DNA of 64,000 nt, from the NCBI GenBank assembly GCA_021234155.1, contig JAJEKV010000134.1:1425328-1489327 (forward strand). Direction: 5' to 3'. This document shows positions 13,601 to 22,270 of the stretch, in pieces. Positions within the stretch are counted from its first letter, which is position 1, and the number at the start of each line of letters is the position of its first letter. A model generated the notes under the pieces. The model was not told the DNA's origin. It did not search any database and worked only from the letters and a program-made list of their open reading frames with translations. Position numbers and translations under genes: made by a program. This DNA comes from Isoetes taiwanensis (lineage: Eukaryota > Streptophyta > Lycopodiopsida > Isoetales > Isoetaceae).

Positions 13601-14532
13601 AAGCACAAATGACAATGAGTAAAGAAGCCATTAATTCTGGGAATCGACTTTTTGCTGTTCTCTTGGTTGGGTGCAGCTTTGAGAAACCAAAATTGTATGC
13701 CCAAAACATGACTAATGATGAACTTCAAATGCAGCCTGCTTGAATCTATAAGACCTTACCGTCACTATCCTTCTGATCAACAGGAAACTGGAGAACATCA
13801 AGCAGGTATTTGCATAGCTCTGTATTCCCATTACGTGCAGCAAAATGTAGGGCACTCCGTTCGTTGGCATCCTTTACCTCGGCAACTTCCTTCCCTATGT
13901 CTTGCCCACCTGCCACTGTTTGAACGAGTTCTGCCCCAAGCTTACATGTTAGATGGAAGAAGAATACTCGGCAAAATATGCAGAAATTAAATGGTTTGCT
14001 TAAACCTTGGAACTTGGCTAAGTCACCATTCTGTGCTGCAGTGAGAAGCTGACGAACTTTGTTCTGTACTGAACACCATAAGGTATCGTTAATGTTAAGG
14101 CGCAAATCCTGAAAATGATTCAGTACATTTAGCATGGACGTTCATAGTTATATGACCTTTAGATTTTATGAACCATTTTTTCTCTAAATAAAAACAAGCC
14201 TGCTTCTCAAGTGCAGCGTCTGCTTAAGGCAATTCACACGAGCAGACACAAAAAGTTTCTAGTAAAGTCCTTTCCGATTCTTTTATCCTGAAATTGAGAT
14301 TCTCGTCTAGTTCACCTCCTATATTATCACAATAGAAACAGTGATGACCATGTTGTGCATTGCCTTTGTGAAGTTCTTAATTATGTTATTCCAAAGCAGG
14401 AGATCGACCAGAAGTTTGTCTATGCATTTTCCAGAATATCTAACGAAGGAATTCCTTCTAGCTATTTCTTTCCACGACAATGGAGTAGAGAAAACCTGAT
14501 AACGCAATGGAAGCATCAGGAGGGGCACCCAT
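4653..14532 (-). CDS. ankyrin-repeat and TPR protein, 13 exons, 462 codons
   Basis: Exons, read right to left: 14496-14532, 14006-14068, 13760-13930, 13315-13449, 9438-9577, 9252-9338, 6855-6980, 6641-6787, 6110-6172, 5699-5800, 5327-5497, 4797-4876, 4653-4719. They total 1389 nt in one frame with GT-AG borders. The N-terminal two thirds is ankyrin repeats (ERSALHFAARNGNTELC, TPLMHAV, GQPLIWAAGHGR, DDITPLLAAAAADSKEIV, GATALHMAADAGNAEM), followed by TDWTVDGIVGH. The C-terminal third is a TPR domain (AKSRGDEAFRKKDYMLAVDAYTQ, then FSNRSLCWIRLGQPDHAL). Order and length match the plant ankyrin-TPR family typified by Arabidopsis At3g04710, from memory. Such domains mediate protein binding, and the C-terminal TPRs may dock chaperones. 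An in-frame ATG at 14541 could add three residues. TEs sit only in introns, so the gene appears intact. Confidence 0.9.
7660..7880 (+). mobile_element. LINE 3' fragment in an ankyrin-TPR intron
   Basis: A plus-strand open stretch contains LAYYEIRGRDRCLFRN, which parallels PTYYIIRGRYHCLFRD in the larger LINE at 10.2-12.15 kb. Only the region around the C-terminal zinc-binding segment survives. It lies in the 6980-9252 intron, antisense to the host gene. Confidence 0.55.
7915..8265 (-). mobile_element. LINE 3' fragment with internal deletion
   Basis: The minus strand encodes FPAYYIIRGRQS and then SDPKGVTLAVSK. The larger LINE has PTYYIIRGRYHC and PDPKGVTLALSKK farther apart, so this copy carries an internal deletion. 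The 3' end shows the same stem (plus strand AGACCCATAGGGTCT) and TTTGTTAATGTCTA as the LINE end near 10,200. It lies in an intron of the ankyrin-TPR gene. Confidence 0.65.
8266..9251. other. intron sequence, nothing further recognised
   Basis: This is the rest of the long intron between ankyrin-TPR exons at 6980 and 9252. It is AT-rich without a supported element, RNA or coding motif. Confidence 0.4.
9880..10080 (+). mobile_element. LINE 3' fragment, plus orientation
   Basis: The plus strand reads HCLFRDPTTLQQLVRYYDQKC and AALFTHELS across small indels. The LINE at 10.2-12.15 kb has HCLFRDPTSLRQLVEYYDQKC and SHFVYELS. This is a short antisense-oriented relative lying directly beside that LINE, inside the 9577-13315 intron. 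Confidence 0.7.
10343..11521 (-). pseudogene. LINE ORF2 C-terminal part with PCNA-binding-like motif
   Basis: This is a 392-codon open stretch downstream of the RT core, out of frame with it by a frameshift at about 11,523. Early residues (AALYGAQIWGVD) are the usual RT-connection sequence. The zinc-binding segment CPMCDLN..H..C lies in the middle. The tail is strongly basic (KKIKRSAAMKHKKS). At residues 305-312 (about 10,586-10,609) it carries QTEITDFF, which fits the canonical PCNA-interacting pattern Q-x-x-I-x-x-F-F. A second weaker version, RGIMKYF, lies about 63 residues later. Confidence 0.7.
11526..12150 (-). pseudogene. LINE reverse transcriptase core fragment
   Basis: About 200 codons cover RT motifs from DFRKAFDTVP through IGVKQGCPLSP and the catalytic LLYADDVVLIS, ending near YLGVEVAGPLFRLR. 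Both catalytic Asp residues are present. The copy starts abruptly at about 12,150 (5' truncation) and joins the following C-terminal part only through a frameshift, so it cannot make a full protein. Confidence 0.8.
12240..12850 (+). mobile_element. LINE 3' fragment with (TTTATC)n tail
   Basis: Across several indels the plus strand reads CGRWHGIQKPRRTCKICDSG, IEDEQ and ATWQ-like residues, the C-terminal zinc-binding region of a LINE ORF2. The 3' end has TAGACCGCAAGGTCT, a stem-loop of the same kind as in the (TTTC)n LINE, followed by TTTATC repeats at about 12,824-12,845. It is heavily decayed and lies in the ankyrin-TPR intron, antisense to the gene. Confidence 0.55.
12851..13314. other. intron remainder, nothing recognised
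   Basis: This is the part of the ankyrin-TPR intron just upstream (on the plus strand) of the exon at 13315-13449. No coding or repeat structure was noticed. Confidence 0.4.
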
Positions 14533-14644
14533 GATCTGCATTATTCGACGATAGGGGTCAGGGTTTTGGGAACCTAAAGCTAGAGAGAGAGATTTGTTTT
14601 CCCATAGTATTTTTGAAGCATAAAAGGTACAATATATGTATGCT

Positions 14645-14660
14645 TTTGTATATAAGAATG
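14645..14660 (-). promoter_or_regulatory. candidate TATA box of the ankyrin-TPR gene
   Basis: On the minus strand CTTATATACAAAA lies about 115 bp before the start codon at 14532. A CT-rich leader (CTCTCTCTCTAGC, about 14,578-14,592) follows, typical of plant 5' leaders. The inverted repeat at 14654-14742 begins inside this TATA region. No transcript evidence is available. Confidence 0.4.
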
Positions 14661-14742
14661 TCCTTTTACAGGACATTCCAGCGTGGAAGTCGCGCGGAGG
14701 CGGGGCTGACACGCCGGAATGTCCTGTAAAAAGGACATTCTT
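14654..14742. repeat. nested inverted repeat at the ankyrin-TPR promoter
   Basis: Arms at 14654-14679 and 14716-14742 are inverted copies with one base of length difference. Each arm is itself nearly palindromic, GAATGTCC facing GGACATTC. The spacer is GC-rich (GCGCGGAGGCGGGGC). The whole can form a cruciform or a double hairpin next to the candidate TATA box. Confidence 0.8.
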
Positions 14743-14746
14743 AAAA

Positions 14747-15168
14747 TGTGAAGTTCACTTAGGGTTTAGTCTGTGTATTTTTTTCTCTCTGTTTTTCCTT
14801 TGTTCTTGGTGCGCCATAGCCGATCTTTGTGTTTGCGGTGGCGCCATCGCCATTTTTGCTTCCGGTGGTGCCATCTAAATCTTAGCATTACTTTGACGAA
14901 GTTTGAGAAGATTTGGACGATCTCTTGCACCGTTTTTGAACATTCTTGCTGTTTTTCCTTCCGCCATAGCCGATCTCATGGTTTCGCTCGAGTTTCACAA
15001 GAGTTTTGCTCGAGGTTCTCGCTGGTTTTCTTCTCCAGGCCTGCATGCTGGTTTTCTGCTCTAGGTTCTTGCTGGCGCCATAGTTCCTCGCGGTTCTAGG
15101 TCTGCTCACGGAACCGTGCGCTCCACGCAGAATGTGGATAGCAGAATGAAACCTAGGTGAACTTTACA
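14747..15168. mobile_element. small terminal-inverted-repeat element (MITE-like, about 422 bp)
   Basis: The left end TGTGAAGTTCACTTAGGGTT is mirrored at the right end, whose reverse complement is TGTAAAGTTCACCTAGGTTT. The body is GC-richer than its surroundings and has internal repeats (GCGCCAT, GCCATAGCCGATCT, CTCGAG). No convincing target duplication was found, so the superfamily is open. No protein is encoded. Confidence 0.6.
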
Positions 15169-15215
15169 TAATCAAGGTCTCTTTTTGGGTTGCACTTTCA
15201 TGGGTGGGCGCATAC

Positions 15216-15860
15216 ATGGAATAAAATAACGGCTAAGGTTAGCCAAATGGCTATTTTGTAGCAGTTTTACCAAGAAAAATGGCTAAAGTAAATGGAAAAA
15301 ATGCCCAAAAAAAAGAAAATTTTAGCCCAATTTTTTTGCCCCCCAAGTGAGTTTTTAGATTGAATAGTCAAACCTTTACCTCCGGACATATCCATCAAGA
15401 CATCGATTAGCTAAACCTAAGATAGAGTGGGCTTGGAAAAATGGATAGATTAGCCTGAAATTCAACACTTTAAGAAATTTCAAATAGGGTTTATATTTTT
15501 CTTTTCTTTTTTCCACTTTTTTTCTTGTTCCAAGTACAAAGTTGAAGCATTAGAGGAAAAGGAACAATGTAGCCCCTTTCTTTTTAGGTTTTTGAACATG
15601 TTCATGTATGTTTGTGTCTTGATTTATGTATTTACAATAAATTCAATGTCTTTGCCAAAATGCTTTTTTTAAATTACTATATCGTGATGGCTAATATTTG
15701 CCTTTCCATTTTGTGAAATTTTAGCCAAAAGCAAGAAACTGTGATGGAGAAAAACCATTTAGTTTAGCCATGTCTTAGAAACTTCTAGCCCCAATTTGAA
15801 GGTAGTTTAGCTAAACCTATTTTGGCTACACTAAAATATAGGAGTAGTAATTTATTCCAT
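15216..15860. mobile_element. non-autonomous TIR element with 10-bp target duplication (Mutator-like MITE)
   Basis: The termini are ATGGAATAAA at 15216-15225 and TTTATTCCAT at 15851-15860. The direct repeat GGGCGCATAC lies immediately outside both ends (15206-15215 and 15861-15870). A 9-11 bp duplication is characteristic of Mutator-like elements. The 645-bp body is AT-rich with repeated GGCTAA/TTAGCC motifs and encodes no protein. Confidence 0.8.
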
Positions 15861-16149
15861 GGGCGCATACGCCTAGAATATCCGTATATCCACTTATAGA
15901 CGCTTTTGTGGTGATATCGTGGGAATATTATTTCCTTACAATGTGGGATGTGGTTAACCCGGCCACATTGGCACTGGTTAATCTAGCCTTCCACTCTCCG
16001 CCACTTGCATGCCCATTCCCGAGCCATTGATCAACTTAACAATGTTGTTTGCCCTTAAACACTCCTCCAACCCCTCCAAATAAGGTAGCTTTTTTTAGGA
16101 GTCATTATTTACAAGGGTAACAAAAGAAATTTGCCCTTCACCATGGAAG

Positions 16150-16365
16150 GGCACAAAAGATAGATAATACTTTTTACGTCATACCACATGGCAGCACCCC
16201 ATAGGGACATATGACGAACCCTCGAAAATAAGGGCAACAATTTGAAAAAATTCTTAACATTTTGTTAAGGACGTTTCTCTACATGGACGCTGGATTCATA
16301 TGTCCTTATGGACGCTGCCAATGTGGCATGATGTAAAAATACTATCTACTATTTATCTATCTACA
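16150..16365. repeat. imperfect fold-back element
   Basis: The left arm (about 16,158-16,215, containing CGTCATACCACATGGCAGC and GGGACATATGA) is mirrored by the right arm (about 16,290-16,350, containing CATATGTCC and GCTGCCAATGTGGCATGATG). The arms are about 50 bp with several mismatches and a spacer of about 80 bp. It could be a MITE; no clear duplication was identified. Confidence 0.55.
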
Positions 16366-16836
16366 AATTCTATACCTATTTAGTTCTATATGTTATCCTC
16401 CTATTGTAAGTGTATTTTTTTTTTTTTTTTTTTTGAGGGTAAGAGTGCAATTTATTAGTTTAGAAAAAGAGTACAGTGGGTCCCCTCATCGGGACAGATA
16501 GAGAGATATAATCCAAAGGGAGGAATACCCAAGGACTCGACAATTGAAGGTGTACTAGTGGCCCAGCCAATTCTTCTTCCTCACTGATGTAGGTACTATA
16601 GGGCAAAACACCTTCTTCACCACAAGAGCGAGTACTATAGAAGGCTGTGCACTTCCACCCATCATTTGCCACTTGGGGGTTGTTCATTTTGTTCTAGACA
16701 AGAGTTTACCTTCTTCATTGATGGTCCTTGTCAATCCAGTTACACTTGAAGTACGTGTAAACACCTTCAAGCCTGCCAATTCTGTCAACTTCCTTGTTAT
16801 AGTTCCTACCCATCTTTCTATGATGGGCTAGCGCCA

Positions 16837-18138
16837 TTAAGGCCACTTCCATATTGAAGACGCTTTAATTTTTTCAATGCTAACCTCTTGCCCTCCGTAA
16901 GCAACCTGGCATCGATGCTTCCAGACCACCCAAAGGGCAATTGATACCAGTGGAGTAGTAATTTGACAGCTTCCAGATGAAATTATAATACCTGGCCAGT
17001 TGAGTTGGTGTAAGTCAAGTCCGAGAATATGAACAGCCCACCTCCAGAAATAAAAAATCCTAGGGCAAAAAAACACGTGTGCAGTAGATTCGCTTTCTTG
17101 ACAACCCAGAGGGCATAGCTCGCTTGCTGAGATACCTCTGAGGAAGAGTTTAGCATTGGAGGAGAGACCACCTTGAAGGGTTGTCCACTGCAAGAACTGG
17201 ATTCTTCGGGAACACATAGACTTCCAGGAGTTGGCAAGGAGTTGAATAGCTGCTGGTCTATTGACCCCTAGAATGAGCTCAGCTTTAAGGGGGGCTTCTC
17301 CACGAAGCGCTCGATATACATTTGCTACCTTGTAAGAAGGGGATTCCACACACTCCTACCTTTCTTCGGGACCCTCCAGCCCAGAGAGACCAGAGATATT
17401 AGCTTGTATTTCCCTTAGGATCTTCCTGTCACCCTCACCAGCATTTGGGATCAACCCTTTTAGTTTGGACCAAGAGATCCATCTACCATTCTCCCAAAGG
17501 TGAGATAGCCTGGAGACCCCATGAACCCTCCACTTACTATAGATCCGGGGGTGTACTAGTGCAAGAGGAAGATTCCTTGATCCCCAAACCCTAGTATTCC
17601 AAAAAAGATTGATCTTACCAGCATGTGGAGGTAGCTCAGCAGAAGAGCATAATGGTTGCACCTTCGCCCATGCCTGGAGTATTCTTCTCATAACGGGAGA
17701 GGTACCTGCCCCGGGGGTGCACTTATACATAAGGGGGGTATGGCATCTGCGTTCGGAGGGTAGCAAAAAACCCCCCTTGTATACGCAATTTTAAAAGGCA
17801 ATTTGACCCCTTTGTGTATAGATATTGCTCCAAATTAGTGCCTAAAAGCACCCCTAACCCCTAAGTATACGTATGCAAATGGTCCAAAAAACACCCCTCC
17901 GTTGAACTCTCATGGTTATACGCTGATCAAAGGTGAATCCCCGGGGGGTACCTGGGGCTATCTTAAAGTCTCTAAAAGCAGCCCCAAAATCATCCCTTGG
18001 GAGGGAAGGCTTGCTTTTGAGTTTACAGCGTTGAAACCAATATCTGACAAATGCTAGGGCAGGGGAAGTCTCACCTTGCAGAACTCTCCATACGTATCTG
18101 GCTGCTAATACCTGAGCCTGAGAGAAGGGTCTTTGCAA
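16837..18138 (-). pseudogene. LINE-A ORF2 C-terminal region in broken frames
   Basis: After the frameshift near 18,120 the LINE protein continues in pieces: SQAQVLAARYVWRVLQGE, then DFKIAPGT, the MITE at 17709-17946, then SPVMRRILQAW, HPRIYSKWR and WISWSKLKGLI, and finally the reverse-transcriptase zinc domain (RIQFLQWTTLQGGL, CPLGCQESESTAHVFFCP). LINE-B has the matching order KIAPGTSPVMRKLLEAW, HPRIFTKWR and CPLGCSTAESLTHLF. Removing the MITE and one target copy restores the same local text as LINE-B. Confidence 0.8.
17709..17946. mobile_element. 238-bp MITE with 8-bp target duplication inside LINE-A
   Basis: The left end CCCCGGGGGTGCACTT and the reverse complement of the right end, CCCCGGGGATTCACCTT, form terminal inverted repeats. 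GGTACCTG flanks the element at 17701-17708 and 17947-17954. The interrupted LINE reads IAPGT before and SPVM after, and the uninterrupted LINE-B reads IAPGTSPVM, which confirms the borders. An 8-bp duplication fits a non-autonomous hAT element. Confidence 0.85.
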
Positions 18139-20756
18139 CCAAGACCACCTTCTTTCTTATCTCTACATAGTTCAGACCAACCCACCTTGGCCATACCTCC
18201 CCAGATAAATTTCCTGATTATGACCTGGATCTGGTTGTACACAAATTTCTGCGCCACTATTACAGACGAGAAAAAAATGTGAGAGACTGCAAGGACAGCA
18301 TTGGCCACTGTTACACGCCCAGACACGGCAAGACCTTTGGCTGACCATAGGGCAACTTTCTTCCGAAGACGGTCCAACAGAGGCGACCAGAGTCCTTTGA
18401 TATTATCAGATAAGGAAAGTGGGAGGCCCATGAGAGTAATTGATTCACCTGCTTTCACCACCGGAAACCCTAGCGTACTGACTCGAGGATCAAGTGCAGT
18501 GTCTAGTGCCCATAGAGTGGAGCATTTGTTAGGGTTAAGACCAATTCTGGATATGATCTCAAAGGCCAGAAGAACATCCTGAAATGCCTGAAAGCTACCA
18601 TCATCAAATCTGAGAAACATGGAAGGTATCGTCGCATATTGCATAATTGTGAACTCATCAGCACCACCAGGTAGAGAGAGACCACTCATTGAACCTTCTG
18701 AAGTTTTAAGTTTCACCATCCTAGTAAGTAGATTTGCCACGATGAGAAACAAGTAAGGAGCCAAAGGGCACCCTTGCCTGATACCTTTTCGGAGATCAAA
18801 GAGGCCAGATGGTTCACCATTAACAAGCACCGATGCTGATGCTAATTTGTTCATGCCCATAGAGATATCAACAAACCGCTTATGAAAGCCCATATGAGCC
18901 ATCACCTCCTGCAGACCCTCCCATCTAAGAGAGTCATAGGCCTTCCTGAAATCCATCTTTATTAGCACACAGTTCTGCCTTGATATCCTACACCAATGTA
19001 ACCCTTCCCTTGCATCCAAATAATTATCCAGGATGTTTCTTCCAGGGAGAAAGGTTGATTGTTCTCTGCCAATAATCCTATTTAGAATAGGCTTCAGACA
19101 GTTAGCCAGAACTTTCATGATGACCTTATATAGGACATTGGTCAGGGCAACAGGTCTCCATTCACTGATAACCTGAGGTCTTGGCACTTTAGGAACAAGA
19201 GTGATGAATCCAGCTGCCAAGGAAGGATGTAAAAGTTGGGAGTTCCATGCACCTTTAATAGCCCTGAGGAAGTCCTGTCCCAAGAATTCCCAAAACTCCT
19301 TGAAAAACTCTGGGGGAAATCCGTCTGGGTCGAGGGATTTTCCAGTTGCCAAGGAACAGAGAGTTCTGTAAACTTCTTCATCCCCTAACGGTTGAAGTAG
19401 GGATTGATTGTCAGCTTCCGAAACCAAGTGCGCCCAATCAACCATTGGTAGCCACTTAGCAATTTCTGATCTATAAGTGGATGGAAGTGGCTCTTCTTTA
19501 AATTGGTCCTGGAAGTTTCCCCTGATGAAGCGCTTGATTTCATCCTGGTCTGTTAAGAGGGCCTGATTTTGATCTTTGATAGCAGTGATGCTATTTTCTG
19601 CTAACCTAGCCCCAGCCAGTCTAAAAAAACACTTAGAATTCTCATGATCAAGTTCAGCATACCATTTAGTTTTGGAGCGTATAGCTGCACCCCTTGCTTC
19701 CTCCTCTTCTATAGCTTTAGCCTTGCTTTCGAGCTCCTCCTCCAAAGCCTGTTTATCTCGATTGTAGGGGTCGCTAAGAAGTTCCTGCTTAATAATCCGG
19801 AGACTATTGTCGACAAGATCCTTTTCCTTTTTAAAGATCAGAGCCCTATTTCTTCCCCATTTCTTGATCCAAGCCTTCATGAGGTTGAGCTTATGGGCCC
19901 AAGCCTTCATAGAGGGGGAATTGTCCCCATTTTCTAGTGAGCCTAGAAAAGCCTTAAAAGGGCTACAGAACACTTCTTTAGTTAACCATGAGACGTTGAA
20001 CTTGAAAGGAATATTACCTGATTTCCTAGCAGAGGGGATATCTTCCAGCGTAAGCCTCTGCGGAACATGATCCGAGTGAGTGAATGCAAGATCACCTTCA
20101 ACATAAGACTTATCCATAAATCCAGCAGATTTGTTGGCCAGGTAGAACCTATCAAGCAAACAATACACTCTATCCTGACCCTTCTGTTTGTTAGACCAGG
20201 AAAATGTAGTGTTGGAGGGAGGAACTAAAGAGAAGACTGCACTGTTGATTAGAGAAAGCCAGGCACGCTCTTCCCCTTCCTGCAGATTCCTGTGCAAACC
20301 CACTTTTTGATTCCACGTGTCAGTCATATTCAGGTCGCCCTCAAGTATCCAGTTATCAACCACGTTCTCATGTTGGGATATCCAACTCTCAATATTATTC
20401 CACATTATTGCTCTCTCAGCAGGTTTATTGGAGGCGTAAACATTAATAAGCCCCCACTGACAGTTATTGTTTTCAAATATAACTGACTGCCATCTGCCCC
20501 CCAGTCCTGAGAAATGGCTTTTCGGAGCCTGGCCTTTCCAAAGAATACAAGTACCTCCCTTAGTTCCATGAGCTGCACAACTAAAAGAGGAATATCCATT
20601 ACCCACCCAACTACCAAGAGAACTTGCATCAAAGTCAGGGAGCCTGTGTTCCTGTAGCATGACAATGTCCGCCTTCATTGATCTGATTGCCGCTAAGACT
20701 CTAGCACGTTTGAGTGCTCCTTTGATGCCACGCAAATTCCAAGAAATAATGATCAT
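18105..20756 (-). pseudogene. LINE-A ORF2: endonuclease and reverse transcriptase, catalytic motif lost
   Basis: This is a long open stretch of 883 codons. Residues 1-235 are an exonuclease-endonuclease-phosphatase domain (ISWNLRGIKGALKRARV, MLQEHRLPD, LEGDLNMTD, HSDHVPQ). RT begins near residue 450 (SEWRPVALTNVLYKVIMKV, TFLPGRNILDN, IKMDFRKAYDSLRW, GIRQGCPLAPYLF). The catalytic Y-A-D-D box reads QYATIPSMF, whereas LINE-B reads QYADDTFMF. At the DNA level (about 18,618-18,640) a one-base deletion and a nearby one-base insertion explain it. A frameshift at about 18,120 separates the C-terminal part. It is inactive as written. Confidence 0.85.
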
Positions 20757-20779
20757 CCCGAAGAGGTTATGACGACAGC

Positions 20780-21805
20780 CTACCTTCCAACCCTAGGTGC
20801 AAGGGCATATCTATGTTCCTTTCTGGCAGGGTCATATCTCCTCAGCTGGTACCAAGTGGGAATGGTCACATCAAGGGAACAACACCTAGGAGAACATCTG
20901 GGTTCCCTTATTAGGGGAGATAAGGTTTTCGATACCAAAGAGGGTAAATGGTTTAGGGAAGTCCCCTTGTGGATGGACCTCTTTAGACATACTGAAGAGG
21001 GGCAACTTGAGGTACCCCTATTAGCCCTAATTGGAGAGAATTCCCTATTAACCCAAAGGGAGAACAAATTTCTGGAAGTACTCAGGACAACGTGGAACCC
21101 CCCTTCAATAGCCTCCATCATATATAAGGAGGAGGGGTATGATAACGGACACTTCTTTGTCCTTTTGGGGAAAGTCCAAAGTGCACATACTTGCCCTTTT
21201 TTTAAAAAAGGTACCAAGGTGTCCCATAGGGGCAACAGATTCCAGATGTCGATGTTGATGGAATATATCAAAAGCCTCCATGTGGGTGACAAACCAGGTG
21301 TGCTAAAATTATCTTTCACAGTGAATAGATATAGGGAATGTAGAGCTGCATCATAAAGCGTTGAGTTGTCGTCCTTCTCTTTCACAACCATAAAACCCAG
21401 AATCATTCTGTTTAGAAGACTATTCGAGAAAAAGTGCCATAGAGGGGATAACATATGATTGGGAGACAGCATATCCCCCATCAGAAGGATAAGACCCTGC
21501 CATATATTGTTGAGGCGAACATTATGTATCTCAGTTTTATTGGTAAAAAACAAGGAGAGATAAAAATGCTTGCTTAAGGTCGGAAGAAGCGTCACCCAAA
21601 ATAGAGAAAGGGCAGCGATATCACCTTTATAGGGAATCGATTGGTCACCCCAGAAGCAGCCACAAATCCAATTCGTTGAGCTATGTTTCTTCTTTAGAAT
21701 ATGATTGAATGACGGCATGGGACCCCAGAGACCGTTACAGTCCAGATACTGTTGGCGAAGAGAGTTGCATGGCACGGTAAAGCCATCCGGGACCTTATGA
21801 TCCAA
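20780..21805 (-). CDS. unassigned 341-codon ORF between LINE-A ORF1 and ORF2
   Basis: This open frame of 341 codons on the LINE strand has no recognised domain. The composition is rich in Leu, Ser, Trp and Phe (DIWNLLPLWDTLVPFLKK, GFHVVLSTSRNLFSLW). It overlaps no other element and stays free of stops, although the rest of LINE-A is broken. In LINE-B the equivalent interval (42,257-42,760) is only about 0.5 kb and shows no clear counterpart. It may be an ORF1 extension, a captured segment or a chance frame; no function is proposed. Confidence 0.3.
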   Translation of the reverse strand: MDHKVPDGFTVPCNSLRQQYLDCNGLWGPMPSFNHILKKKHSSTNWICGCFWGDQSIPYKGDIAALSLFWVTLLPTLSKHFYLSLFFTNKTEIHNVRLNNIWQGLILLMGDMLSPNHMLSPLWHFFSNSLLNRMILGFMVVKEKDDNSTLYDAALHSLYLFTVKDNFSTPGLSPTWRLLIYSINIDIWNLLPLWDTLVPFLKKGQVCALWTFPKRTKKCPLSYPSSLYMMEAIEGGFHVVLSTSRNLFSLWVNREFSPIRANRGTSSCPSSVCLKRSIHKGTSLNHLPSLVSKTLSPLIREPRCSPRCCSLDVTIPTWYQLRRYDPARKEHRYALAPRVGR

Positions 21806-22270
21806 GAGAAGAACTTTTAGCCTATTATTATGAAACAGGCATGCTTCATATCTTATATACCAGCACCAAACCGTGGGTTTACCAAAGGCATTTGCAGAGC
21901 CGATTGTTATGTTTTGCAGGTATTATGTAAGCCAAAATGCTCCAGATCATATACATATAACAGAAAAGAGATCTATTTGCACAAACCAGATAACTGCCAT
22001 AACCGTAATAATGAGATTACTACAACCAGCAACCTTCACAATGATTTGGATCATATTGAGCATATTATATAGATATCTGATACAAAAAGCCTGCCTTACA
22101 AGAGCAGCCATATCTGATACAAAAAAGCTGTCTTACAAGACCAGCCATACAAAATACGCCTGATATAGGACGGATATAAGCCTGGTATCTTGTGGCTAAG
22201 AGGCAAAATGGCCACAGGAACTAGGAAGTATACTGAACATAAACCTTGAAAGAAGCTTCCAGCTTTAGCT

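Noticed and set aside
14636-15109. Several overlapping ORFs on both strands upstream of the ankyrin-TPR gene
   Set aside because: They fall inside the inverted repeat and the GC-richer MITE-like body. Low-complexity Ser/Arg/Cys text without motifs indicates shadows of repeat sequence.
20769-21356. 195-codon plus-strand ORF
   Set aside because: It overlaps the longer minus-strand open frame on the LINE strand and shows no motif; treated as a shadow.
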